Positions 21,140-31,531 of a DNA stretch of 55,058 bases are shown here, piece by piece. Made by a program: the position numbers and the translations under genes. The first letter of the stretch is position 1. The number at the start of each line of letters is the position of its first letter. The stretch is from Lysobacter sp. (GTDB taxonomy: Bacteria > Pseudomonadota > Gammaproteobacteria > Xanthomonadales > Xanthomonadaceae): NCBI GenBank assembly GCA_030151365.1, contig JASLDW010000027.1:1-55058 (forward strand), given 5' to 3'. A model generated the notes under the pieces. That model ran no database searches and was not told the origin of the DNA. It saw only the letters and a program-made list of their open reading frames with translations.

Positions 21140-22842
21140 GCGAACAGCCCGTCATCCGCCGTCGCGCCGATGCCCAGCCGGAAGGCGAATGGTCGACGGA
21201 CGTGCCCGAAGTCCTGCGCCGCGTGCATGCCGCGCGCGGCAGTCGTTTGTCGGGGCAGGCGTGGCCGCGGCTTGCCGATCTGCCGTCGCCGGAATCGCTG
21301 CTCGACATCGATCGAGCCGTGACACTGCTGCACGATGCGCTGGATGGCGATCGCCACATCGTCATCAGCAGCGACTTCGATTGCGATGGCGCCACCGCAT
21401 GCGCGGTGATGTTGCGCGGGTTGAAGATGCTCGGTGCGAAGCGGGTGTCGTTCGCGGTGCCCGATCGCATGCGCCACGGCTACGGGCTGACGCCGGGTTT
21501 CGTCGACGAACTCGCTGCATTGCAGCCCGACCTGGTGGTGACCGTCGACCACGGCATCGCCTGTCACGCCGGCATTGCCGAGGCTCGGGCGCATGGCTGG
21601 GACGTGCTGGTGACCGACCACCATCTGCCTGGCGAAACCTTGCCGGAGGCGAGCGCCATCGTCGATCCCAATCGGTACGGTGATCCGTTCCCCGGCAAAT
21701 CGCTGGCGGGTGTCGGCGTCGCGTTCTACGTGCTATCGGCCCTGCGCGCAGCGATGCGTGCCAGGAATGATGTGCGTGCGAACGGCGTCGATCTGTCCTC
21801 GCTGCTGGACCTGGTCGCGGTCGGCACCGTCGCCGATCTGGTGCCGCTCGATGCCTGCAATCGCGCGCTCGTCGCGGCGGGATTGCGGCGATTGCGCAAC
21901 GGACAGGGTTGCCCGGGCCTGCGCGCATTGGTCGAAGTGGCGGGTCGCGATCCTGCGCGCCTGGGCACCGGAGACATCGCCTTCTCGATCGGGCCGCGCA
22001 TCAATGCCGCCGGTCGCCTCGATGACATGCGCATCGGCATCCGTTGTCTCGCCACCGACGATCCCGCCGAAGCGTGCGAACTCGCCGCCATCCTCCACGA
22101 GATCAACGCCGCGCGTCGCGAAGTGCAGGATGGCATGGTTGCCGAGGCGCTGGAACATGTTCCGCATGTGGATGGCGATGTCGCGGCGCTGTGCCTGTTC
22201 GATCCCGACTGGCATCCCGGCGTGATCGGTCTGGTGGCGTCGAAACTGGTCGAACGGCACCATCGCCCGACGCTGGCGTTCGCCCGCTCGGAGCCGGGGT
22301 CGCCTTCCTTGCGTGGTTCGGCGCGTTCGATTCCCGGAGTGCACATGCGCGACGTGATCGCCCGCATCGACACGCTGCATCCCGGCTTGATCGATCGCTT
22401 CGGCGGCCACGCGATGGCAGCGGGCCTGAGTCTCGACGAATCGAAGTGGCAGACATTCCGCGAGGCATTCGTCGCCGTCGTGGCCGGGCAGCTCAATGCC
22501 GACGTGCTGGAACGCGTGCTGTGGAGCGACGGTTCGCTGCCGACCGACGGCATCGATCATCGCCTGGCCATCGCCCTGCGCGATGGCGGCAGCTGGGGAC
22601 AGGCCTATCCGGAACCCGCATTCGATGATGTTTTCGATGTCCTGAATTTCCGTTGCGTCGGTGGCAAGCATCTGTCGCTGGAACTTGGTCGCGACGGTCG
22701 GCGCTGGCGCGCGATCCAGTTCAATGGCTGGACGACGGATCCGCTTCCGGCAAGGATCCGCGTGTTGTATCGACCGACGCCGGACGACTGGAAGGGGGGC
22801 GATGCGGTGCAGTTGATGGTACTGCATCGCGAACCGGCGTAA
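21136..22842 (+). CDS. recJ: Single-stranded-DNA exonuclease RecJ
   Basis: 568-residue 5'-3' exonuclease of recombination and mismatch repair. Seen: DHH motifs (VISSDFDCDGATACAVM, VTVDHGIA, VTDHHLPGE), the DHHA1 segment (RGSARSIPGVHM, DRFGGHAMAAGLSL) and the OB-fold near the C-terminus. Length fits E. coli RecJ (577). The start is a TTG at 21136 overlapping the rpfE stop (TTGA); the frame upstream is open but antisense-like in composition, and no in-frame ATG gives a sensible N-terminus. It converges on the flavoprotein gene with a 7-bp gap. Confidence 0.94.
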   Translation: MSEQPVIRRRADAQPEGEWSTDVPEVLRRVHAARGSRLSGQAWPRLADLPSPESLLDIDRAVTLLHDALDGDRHIVISSDFDCDGATACAVMLRGLKMLGAKRVSFAVPDRMRHGYGLTPGFVDELAALQPDLVVTVDHGIACHAGIAEARAHGWDVLVTDHHLPGETLPEASAIVDPNRYGDPFPGKSLAGVGVAFYVLSALRAAMRARNDVRANGVDLSSLLDLVAVGTVADLVPLDACNRALVAAGLRRLRNGQGCPGLRALVEVAGRDPARLGTGDIAFSIGPRINAAGRLDDMRIGIRCLATDDPAEACELAAILHEINAARREVQDGMVAEALEHVPHVDGDVAALCLFDPDWHPGVIGLVASKLVERHHRPTLAFARSEPGSPSLRGSARSIPGVHMRDVIARIDTLHPGLIDRFGGHAMAAGLSLDESKWQTFREAFVAVVAGQLNADVLERVLWSDGSLPTDGIDHRLAIALRDGGSWGQAYPEPAFDDVFDVLNFRCVGGKHLSLELGRDGRRWRAIQFNGWTTDPLPARIRVLYRPTPDDWKGGDAVQLMVLHREPA

Positions 22843-22849
22843 TGCCGGT

Positions 22850-24643
22850 TCAGCGCAGCGGATCGAATCCGTCGTTGCTCCAGCGTTCGCTGCCGACACC
22901 GTGGTGGACGGTGAACAAACCTTCCGGATCGTACTTCGCCTTGACGCGCGCCAGTCGGCGATAGTTCGTGCCCCAGTGCGAGCGCTGCCAGTCGCGTTCG
23001 AAGTAATTGCTTTCCGACACATAGGAACCGGCATCGGGGGCGACGCGACGCAGGATGTTCATGGCGCGCTCGACGCCCCTGGCGCGCTGCCGGGCCTCGG
23101 CAAGATCGGGCTCGGGCATGCCGGGGAACGCAGGATCGCCGGACGCGGCGATGATCGCCAGCGCGAAGGCATCCAGCATCTGCGGATTCGTCGCGGTATC
23201 GCGCGCGCGCTCGACCGCCGCATGATCGCCACCGCCCAGGCCCTTGTTGAAATGCAGTGCCATGTCCCACTGCAGCGAGGTTTCGCAGATTGCATCGACC
23301 AATGCCGGGAGCTGTCCATCCGACAACAGTCGCGAGGGCAACCACGCCGACTGGTAGGCATGGATGAACCAACCCACCTGTTCCTGGTCGCCCGCCCACA
23401 GCGTGTGATGGCTGGGTGCGCCCGCACGATCGTCGGCGACCACCAATCCCGGCGCGTGCTGGCGGAAGAATTCGGCATCCCAGAAGTGGCGCGCAGGCAG
23501 TGCGAGTGCTTCGATTGGACGATCGATGACCAGATCGTCGCGCGACTTCACCCATTCCGCGAACGGCGACCAGAGGCGTTCGGCGTCTGCTTTGGAAATG
23601 CCCTGGAACACCATCGAGATTCCCAGAGTTTCGCCATGCGCGAAGCGCATCTGTTCACCCCAGGTCGGGTTGAACAGGGCGGTGCGATAGAAATCGAGCG
23701 CCTTGGCGACCAATGCGCGATACGCCTCGGACGTGCGCGCGCGAATCGATCCGAACACTGCGCCGAAGGTTTCGGGCAGTTCGAAGGTGCGCAAGGTCAG
23801 CCGGGTGATGGCGCCAAGACTGCCGCCACCACCGCCCTTGATCGCCCAGAACAGATCGGGATGAGTGGCCGCGTTGGCGATGCGGACCTGGCCATCGGCG
23901 GTGACGATCTCGGCTTCCAGCACATTGCCGGCAGCGCTGCCCCAGCGCTTCGAAAAACTGCCAAAGCCGCCGCTCTGCACCAGTCCAGCCACGCCGACGG
24001 TCGTGCAACCACCGCCTTGCACGTAGCGGCCTCCGCGCGTGGTCACCGCATCGTAGGCGTCGGCCCAGACCGCGCCGGACCCAACAGTCACCGCGTGCTG
24101 CGGCACCATCGTGGTACCCGCCGGCACGAAGGCGTCGTGCAAGGTGACGGCGTTCATCCGTCGCGTCCACACCAGCAACGAATCCGGTGCATTGGACGTG
24201 CCCTGGTAGCTGTGGCCACCGCCCTTGATCGCCAGGCGCAAACGGTGCTCACGGGCGAAATTGACGGCGGCGGCGACATCGCGGCTGTTGGCCGCGGCTA
24301 CGGCATGGGGACTGACGCTGGAACGCCAGGCATCGGCCCAGCCGCTGGTCTGCGTGAGTGCCGGTTCGTCGCCGATGTAATAGGGATTCTTGAGCCGGGC
24401 GAGGGCATTGGCACGTTCGGCTGGCGTCGCCTGTGCGGAGAACGGCGAGACCGGGCGCAGCAGGCGACCACCGACCGCGGCATCCAGGCGCGACCATTCC
24501 GCAGCCCCGGGCCATCCCGCCGAGGCGGGGCGCAGTCGCGAGTGCAATGCCGTCAGTCCATCGATCGCTCGAGCCAATCCCGAGGGGGCAAGTCCGGCCA
24601 GCGGCAGGAACAAGGCGGACTTCAACAGCTTGCGACGATCCAT
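22850..24643 (-). CDS. Tat-exported FAD-binding oxidoreductase, berberine-bridge-enzyme family
   Basis: 597-residue flavoprotein. Seen: a twin-arginine signal (MDRRKLLKSALFLPLAG), the FAD-binding PCMH domain with KGGGHSYQGTS (His144) and QGGGCTTVGVAG (Cys213), and a C-terminal BBE segment (SESNYFERDWQRSHWG, YDPEGLFTVHHGVGSE). In this family the His and Cys together attach FAD covalently at two points, allowing oxidation of sugars or alcohols. The substrate is unknown. A GGGAG ribosome-binding site precedes ATG 24643. Divergent from the LytTR regulator, which may control it. Not part of the conserved recJ-prfB neighbourhood of Xanthomonas, so probably accessory. Confidence 0.88.
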   Translation of the reverse strand: MDRRKLLKSALFLPLAGLAPSGLARAIDGLTALHSRLRPASAGWPGAAEWSRLDAAVGGRLLRPVSPFSAQATPAERANALARLKNPYYIGDEPALTQTSGWADAWRSSVSPHAVAAANSRDVAAAVNFAREHRLRLAIKGGGHSYQGTSNAPDSLLVWTRRMNAVTLHDAFVPAGTTMVPQHAVTVGSGAVWADAYDAVTTRGGRYVQGGGCTTVGVAGLVQSGGFGSFSKRWGSAAGNVLEAEIVTADGQVRIANAATHPDLFWAIKGGGGGSLGAITRLTLRTFELPETFGAVFGSIRARTSEAYRALVAKALDFYRTALFNPTWGEQMRFAHGETLGISMVFQGISKADAERLWSPFAEWVKSRDDLVIDRPIEALALPARHFWDAEFFRQHAPGLVVADDRAGAPSHHTLWAGDQEQVGWFIHAYQSAWLPSRLLSDGQLPALVDAICETSLQWDMALHFNKGLGGGDHAAVERARDTATNPQMLDAFALAIIAASGDPAFPGMPEPDLAEARQRARGVERAMNILRRVAPDAGSYVSESNYFERDWQRSHWGTNYRRLARVKAKYDPEGLFTVHHGVGSERWSNDGFDPLR

Positions 24644-24681
24644 GGTGGTCTCCCGGAATGAAGGCGGCAGTGTTCGGCCAA

Positions 24682-24761
24682 CCGCGATTCGCGGCAACGG
24701 GGGAGTGATGAATGACACCACCCCGGTGACGAATCGCGGAGGTGCCGGGACGACGATTCGC
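24682..24761. promoter_or_regulatory. Divergent control region with three CGATTCG-type sites
   Basis: Between the flavoprotein and LytTR genes: a perfect palindrome CCGCGATTCGCGG (24682-24694), CGAATCGC (24730-24737, inverted) and CGATTCGC (24754-24761). Repeated related octamers in an 80-bp divergent gap suggest an operator; which protein binds is unknown, and they do not match the usual LytTR 9-bp repeat. Confidence 0.4.
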
Positions 24762-24782
24762 AACGCGGAGATAATCCAGGGC

Positions 24783-25655
24783 ATGACGATGCCGCCCACG
24801 CTCCTACGTGACCGCTTGCGCTGGTCCGATCCACTCACGCTCGCGATCTGGCTGGCGATCCTGGTGGTCAATACCACCCTGAACGGATTTGTCTCGCGCT
24901 CGGACCATCCGCACGCCGAGTCGTGGGAGCCATGGACCTGGGAAATCACGAGTTCACTGGTTGTCGCCCTGCTGATCCCGCTGATCCTGTGGTTCTACCG
25001 GCGTGTCCCGCTGACCTTCGGGAACTGGCGGCGGGCGCTGCCCTTGCATCTGCTGGCCAGCATCGTTTTCTGCGTGGTGCACGTGGCCGGGATGGTCATG
25101 CTGCGGGTGCTCGTTTACCGGCAGATGCATGGCCAATACGACTTCGGCGACTGGCGGGATTCCCTGGTCTACGAATACCTGAAGGATGTCCGCAGCTACT
25201 TCTTCATTCTCATGGTGGCGTGGGGATCGCGTTTCCTGCTGCTGCGTTCCGGCGGCGAGGCCAGCATGCTCGCGCCACCGGACGTCGGCGTGCCGCAAGT
25301 CGACGAAGCGCAGCCGGCGCGGCCCGAGCGCTTCCTCGTGCGCAAGCTCGACCGCGAATTCCTGATCGCCACCCGCGACATCGAACGCATCGAGGCCAAC
25401 GGCAATTACGTCAACCTGATCGTCGGCGACCGGGTCTATCCGATGCGCGGCACGATGGCAGGCATCGAGGCGCAGCTGGATCCCTCCGAATTCATCCGCA
25501 TCCATCGCAGCCATATCGTCGGCGCGCACCGCATCGCCTCGATCGAGCCGCTGGACACCGGGGATGCCCGCGTGCATCTCAAGGATGGCGGACAGTTGCC
25601 GTGCAGCCGGGGCTATCGCGCCAACCTGCGCCAGCGACTGGGACAGGAAACCTGA
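24783..25655 (+). CDS. Membrane-bound LytTR-domain transcription regulator
   Basis: 290 residues. Seen: four hydrophobic segments in the first 160 residues (LTLAIWLAILVVNTTLNGF, ITSSLVVALLIPLILWFY, LPLHLLASIVFCVVHVAGM, SYFFILMVAWGSRFLLL), a linker, then a C-terminal LytTR DNA-binding domain (FLIATRDIERIEANGNYVN, EFIRIHRSHIVGAHRIASIE). Such regulators sense at the membrane and bind DNA directly without a receiver domain. Two starts are possible, ATG 24783 or ATG 24789; AGGG at 24778-24781 suits the second. Likely co-transcribed with the VIT-domain gene 63 bp downstream. Confidence 0.85.
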   Translation: MTMPPTLLRDRLRWSDPLTLAIWLAILVVNTTLNGFVSRSDHPHAESWEPWTWEITSSLVVALLIPLILWFYRRVPLTFGNWRRALPLHLLASIVFCVVHVAGMVMLRVLVYRQMHGQYDFGDWRDSLVYEYLKDVRSYFFILMVAWGSRFLLLRSGGEASMLAPPDVGVPQVDEAQPARPERFLVRKLDREFLIATRDIERIEANGNYVNLIVGDRVYPMRGTMAGIEAQLDPSEFIRIHRSHIVGAHRIASIEPLDTGDARVHLKDGGQLPCSRGYRANLRQRLGQET

Positions 25656-25718
25656 AACCGGCAACCCCGTTTCCCATCCACGGCCGTTGCCATCTGTGAC
25701 ACTTTTTGGGGACCTGCC

Positions 25719-28610
25719 ATGAAACATCTGTTGATCGCCTGCGCCGTCATGCTGCTGTGCCTTGCGCCGGATGGTTCGGCGCAACGCGCCCGCCCGGAAA
25801 TCGCGTTGTTGCCACGACCCGTGGTGACGGCTGCCGGGGCCGCCGTTCCGGTGAAACTGGAGCATGCCGATGTCACGGTGGAGACCGCCGGCAGCCTGGC
25901 GCGTACCACGATCGTGTTGACCCTGCGCAATCCCAACAACCGCCGGCTCGAAGGCAGCCTGGATTTTCCGCTGCGTCCCGGCCAGCAGGTGACGGCATTC
26001 GCGCTCGACATCGATGGCGTCCTGCGCGACGCGGTGCCGGTGCCGAAGGAACGTGGGCGCCAGGTCTTCGAGAGCATCGAGCGTCGCAATGTCGATCCGG
26101 CCCTGCTCGAACAGACCGCGGGCAACCATTTCCGCCTGCGCGTCTATCCATTGCCGCCGCAGGGAACGCGACAGGTGCGGCTGGTGATCGACGAAACCAT
26201 GTCGCGCGAGGGCAGGGACTGGCGGTTGGCGCTGCCGGTCCAGCTGCTGTCCGAATCGCCCGCGTTCTCCCTGCGCGTTGCCGGACGCAAGCCGCCTGAA
26301 GTCATCGGTGCGTTTTCGCCGATCCACCTGCAACGTGACGGTTCCGGTTACCTGGCGGAGGTGAGGCGCGCCGCGATCGATCCCGTGCATGGCTTGACGC
26401 TGCGCTTTCCGGCTGCGGGCGCGCCGCAGGCTTATTCGGGGGTGCAGGGCGATGCACATTACGCGATGGCGGAAGTGCCGGTCGCGATGGCATCAAAGCC
26501 GCGCGCCATTCCCCGCGATGTCGTGCTGCTGTGGGATGCCTCGGGATCCGGCCGCAAGCGCGATCACGGCAGCGAACTGCGCCTGCTCGATCGTTACTTC
26601 AAGGCGATGGGCAATGGCCGCGTGCATCTGCGGCTATTGCGCAACGTCGGTGAAAATGGCGGTGATTTCCCGATTCGCGGTGGCGATTGGTCCGCGCTGC
26701 GCGATGCCTTGTCGAAGGTGGTGTATGACGGTTCCACCGATCTCGCCGACTGGAAGCCGGTGGTCGGCGCCGACGAATACCTGCTGGTCAGCGACGGGCT
26801 GCAGAACGACGGCGATCGGGCCATGCCGATGCTTGCACAAGGGCAGCGCCTGTATGCACTGGCATCGGCGGGAGCGACGGCGGATGCAACGCGGCTTGCT
26901 GCATTGTCCGAAGCGCGCGGCGGTCGCCTGGTGGCGTGGCAGGACGCGACCGGCCTGGATGCGGCGACTCGCGTACTGTTGCAGGACGGTGCGCATGTCG
27001 TCGCGGTGCAGGGCGATGGCGTCGATGCGCCGGTGGTGCAATCGCGCTGGATCGACGATGGTCTGCTGCGCGTCGCCGGGCGACTGCGTGCGCCGCGGGG
27101 CACGATCCGCGTCACGCTTGATGACGCCCATGGCAAGCACGACATCGACGTCCCGGTGTCTTCCGGCGACGCAGTGCGCTCGCAGGTTCCGCAGGCCTGG
27201 GCGGCATGGACGGTCGCGACGCTCGCCGCGGAACCGGTACGCAATCGCGCCGCCATCACCCGCATCGGCAATGACTTCTCGCTGGTGACGGCGGGCACGT
27301 CATTGCTGGTGCTGGATGATCCCGCCGATTACGTCCGTTACGACATTCCCGCGCCGCCGGCATTGCAGGCAGAAGTCGCGCGTATTCGCGATGCGCAAAC
27401 GGGCAAGCGCGCATCCGCACGCAGCGCACGACTCGATCATGTCGCTGGAGAATTCGCCGCGCGGGTGGCCTGGTGGCGGCGCGAGTTCCCGAAGGGCAAT
27501 CCGCCAGCGGCAAAACCTGCCCGGAAGATCGACAGCCGCAACGAACTCGGAACGATTGTCGTTGCGGCCACCGACAATGATTCCATGCGCCGGAGTCGCG
27601 CGGCGGAGGCGCCTGCCGCTGCGATGGCGGCCCCCGCCATGGCACCGCCGCCTCCTGCTCCGCAGCCTGCAACCGACAAGTCGACTGCAGCAGATGACGG
27701 CGGCGCCGTGATTCGCCTGCAACCCTGGGAATCCGATGCGCCGTATGCGCGTCGCCTGCGCGATGCCCCAGCCTACCAGCTGTACGCGCGCTATCTCGAC
27801 GAACGCGATAGCCACGCCAACAGCACGGCGTTCTACCTCGATGTCGCCGAGCTGTTGCGGCAGCGTGGGCAGCGCGAACTGGCCCTGCGCGTGCTCTCCA
27901 ATCTCGCCGAATTGGAGCTGGAGAATCGCCATGTCCTGCGCGTGTACGCCTATCGTCTGATGCAGGCCGGCGATTACCCGCATGCGATCCGCCTGTTCCG
28001 CCAGGTGCTGGAGATGGCCGATGAGGAACCGCAAAGCCATCGCGATCTTGCACTGGCGCTGGCTGCCGACGGCCAGCGCCAGGAAGCGATCCGTCGCCTC
28101 AATGATGTCGCCACTGGCGAGTGGGATTCGCGCTTCGCCGGCGTCGAACTGGTCGCATTGAACGAACTCAACCAGATCGTCGCGACCAGTCCGCAGCCGC
28201 TGGATACCTCCTTCGTTGATCCGCGGTTGCTGAAGGCGATGCCGCTGGACCTGCGCGTCGTCCTGTCCTGGGACAGCGACAACAGCGACATGGATCTGTG
28301 GGTGACCGATCCCAATGGCGAGAAGTGCTACTACGCCCACAAGGACACCTACCAGGGCGGCCTGCTCTCCAATGATTTCACCGGCGGCTACGGCCCGGAG
28401 GAATTCGTCCTGCGCCACGCCAAGCCCGGCAAGTACAAGATCGAGGCGCATTATTTCGGGGATCGCCAGCAGATCGTGACCGGCGCGACCACGCTGTCGC
28501 TGAAGCTGAGCACCGGCTGGGGCATGCCGCGCCAGCAGGACAAGACCGTGACCCTGCGCCTGGCCGGCAAGGACGACACCGTGCTGGTGGGCGAATTCGA
28601 GGTGAAATGA
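25719..28610 (+). CDS. Exported VIT/VWA-domain protein with TPR and C-terminal DUF2135
   Basis: 963 residues. Seen: a signal peptide (MKHLLIACAVMLLCLAP), a VIT domain at about 35-160 (LTLRNPNNRRLEGSLDFPL, RQVFESIERRNVDPALLEQ), a VWA-like domain with MIDAS motif DASGS at about 273-277, an Ala/Pro linker at about 620-660, helical TPR-like repeats at about 690-830 (LRQRGQRELALRVLSNLAEL, AGDYPHAIRLFRQVLEMA), and a C-terminal DUF2135/YfaP-like domain from about 845 (LSWDSDNSDMDLWVTDPNG). VIT/VWA proteins usually bind other proteins at the cell surface; the role here is unknown. It follows the LytTR regulator gene and has a GGGGAC ribosome-binding site. Probably periplasmic or surface-exposed. Confidence 0.85.
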   Translation: MKHLLIACAVMLLCLAPDGSAQRARPEIALLPRPVVTAAGAAVPVKLEHADVTVETAGSLARTTIVLTLRNPNNRRLEGSLDFPLRPGQQVTAFALDIDGVLRDAVPVPKERGRQVFESIERRNVDPALLEQTAGNHFRLRVYPLPPQGTRQVRLVIDETMSREGRDWRLALPVQLLSESPAFSLRVAGRKPPEVIGAFSPIHLQRDGSGYLAEVRRAAIDPVHGLTLRFPAAGAPQAYSGVQGDAHYAMAEVPVAMASKPRAIPRDVVLLWDASGSGRKRDHGSELRLLDRYFKAMGNGRVHLRLLRNVGENGGDFPIRGGDWSALRDALSKVVYDGSTDLADWKPVVGADEYLLVSDGLQNDGDRAMPMLAQGQRLYALASAGATADATRLAALSEARGGRLVAWQDATGLDAATRVLLQDGAHVVAVQGDGVDAPVVQSRWIDDGLLRVAGRLRAPRGTIRVTLDDAHGKHDIDVPVSSGDAVRSQVPQAWAAWTVATLAAEPVRNRAAITRIGNDFSLVTAGTSLLVLDDPADYVRYDIPAPPALQAEVARIRDAQTGKRASARSARLDHVAGEFAARVAWWRREFPKGNPPAAKPARKIDSRNELGTIVVAATDNDSMRRSRAAEAPAAAMAAPAMAPPPPAPQPATDKSTAADDGGAVIRLQPWESDAPYARRLRDAPAYQLYARYLDERDSHANSTAFYLDVAELLRQRGQRELALRVLSNLAELELENRHVLRVYAYRLMQAGDYPHAIRLFRQVLEMADEEPQSHRDLALALAADGQRQEAIRRLNDVATGEWDSRFAGVELVALNELNQIVATSPQPLDTSFVDPRLLKAMPLDLRVVLSWDSDNSDMDLWVTDPNGEKCYYAHKDTYQGGLLSNDFTGGYGPEEFVLRHAKPGKYKIEAHYFGDRQQIVTGATTLSLKLSTGWGMPRQQDKTVTLRLAGKDDTVLVGEFEVK

Positions 28611-28620
28611 ACGAACGACG

Positions 28621-28640
28621 GCCGGGGAGGGAGCCCCGGC
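28621..28640 (+). terminator. GC-rich hairpin after the VIT gene
   Basis: GCCGGGG (28621-28627), loop AGGGAG, CCCCGGC (28634-28640): a perfect 7-bp stem, followed only by TGTTATC rather than a U-tract. A weak terminator or transcript end between the accessory block and prfB is plausible. Confidence 0.4.
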
Positions 28641-28681
28641 TGTTATCATGGACGGCTGTTTCCGCAACGATTTTCCGTACC

Positions 28682-29810
28682 ATGATCGAGCTCAATCCAG
28701 TCCGAGCCCGCATCGCCGACCTCACCGGCCGGCTCGATGCGCTCCGGGGGTATCTTTGACTACGACGCCAAGCGCGAGCGTCTAGAGGAAGTCGAGCGTG
28801 AGCTCGAAAATCCCGATATCTGGAACGATTCCGAGCGCGCGCAGGCCCTCGGCCGCGAGCGCTCGATGCTCGACAAGACCGTCAACGGCATCCGCGACCT
28901 GAAGGACGGCCTCGGCGGCGCAGGCGAACTGCTCGACCTCGCCGAAATGGAGGACGACGAGGAAACCGCGCTGGCCGTGGTCGCCGACCTCGATCGCTAC
29001 GAGAAGGGCGTCGACCAGCTGGAATTCCAGCGCATGTTCTCCGGCAAGATGGATTCGGCCAACGCCTTCGTCGACATCCAGGCCGGCGCCGGCGGCACCG
29101 AGGCCCAGGACTGGGCGGAAATGCTGTTGCGCATGTACCTGCGCTGGGCGGAATCACGCGACTGGAAGACCGAGTTGATGGAAGTCAGCGGCGGCGATGT
29201 CGCCGGTATCAAGTCCGCCACTGTCCGCATCGAAGGCGAGTACGCCTACGGCTGGCTCAAGACCGAGATCGGCGTGCATCGCCTGGTGCGCAAGTCGCCG
29301 TTCGACTCCGACAATCGCCGCCACACCAGCTTCACCAGCGTCTTCGTGTCGCCGGAAGTGGACGACAGCTTCGAGATCGACATCAATCCCGCCGACCTGC
29401 GCACAGACGTCTATCGTTCGTCCGGCGCCGGCGGCCAGCACGTCAACAAGACCGAATCGGCGGTGCGCATCACCCACATCCCGAGCGGCGTGGTCGTCGC
29501 CTGTCAGACCGGGCGCAGCCAGCACCAGAACCGCGACACCGCGATGAAGATGCTCGCCGCGAAGTTGTACGAGCTGGAGATGCAGAAGCGCAACGCCGAG
29601 AAGGACGCGCTGGAAGCGACCAAGTCCGACATCGGCTGGGGCAGCCAGATCCGCAATTACGTGCTCGACCAGTCGCGCATCAAGGACCTGCGCACCGGCG
29701 TCGAACGCAGCGATACCCAGAAGGTGCTCGACGGCGATCTCGATGAATTCGTCGAGGCCAGCCTGAAGTCGGGCCTCGACGCGGGCTCCAAGCGCGCCGA
29801 CATGGTCTGA
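28682..29810 (+). CDS. prfB: Peptide chain release factor 2, with programmed +1 frameshift
   Basis: RF2, terminating at UGA and UAA. The first 25 codons run from ATG 28682 to the CTT at 28754-28756, followed by an in-frame TGA (28757-28759). The ribosome slips +1 at CTT-T, skipping T28757 and continuing at GAC 28758, giving 375 residues. The classical signals are present: a Shine-Dalgarno-like CGGGGG just upstream and CTTTGAC at the slip site, as in E. coli. Seen in the protein: SPF stop-codon-recognition tripeptide (205-207) and GGQ (250-252), at exactly the E. coli positions. Low RF2 levels slow termination at the TGA and so raise RF2 synthesis, an autoregulatory loop. Confidence 0.97.
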
Positions 29811-29841
29811 GCGAACCTGTAATCATTTTTCGAGTTCAACG

Positions 29842-31359
<1,518 letters not shown>

Positions 31360-31394
31360 GCGCGACAAACTGCGGAGCGCGGGGTGAGCCCGTG

Positions 31395-31484
31395 GATGGC
31401 GGGCATCCCTGAAGCGACCGTTCCGCCGCATGGATGCGGCGGACGAGCCTACATGGACGTATTCACGGCGTGTCGCGGAAGGGA
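31395..31484. repeat. Dispersed repeat, copy 1 (downstream of lysS)
   Basis: About 90 bp nearly identical and in direct orientation to 33378-33466. It contains a perfect palindrome, CCGCCGCAT GG ATGCGGCGG (31423-31442), followed by a conserved single-copy stretch ending CACGGCGTGTCGCGGAAGGGA. The structure suggests a REP-like or MITE-like element. Short open frames inside it are not believed to be genes. Confidence 0.85.
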
Positions 31485-31531
31485 TCCCGTCATGCGCGGG
31501 ATCATCCCGCGTGCCACACGCATTCCGACGC

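Noticed and set aside
31430..31530. Short frames within the 90-bp repeats (both strands)
   Set aside because: The similar predicted peptides at both copies follow from the DNA repeat itself and have no independent support as proteins.
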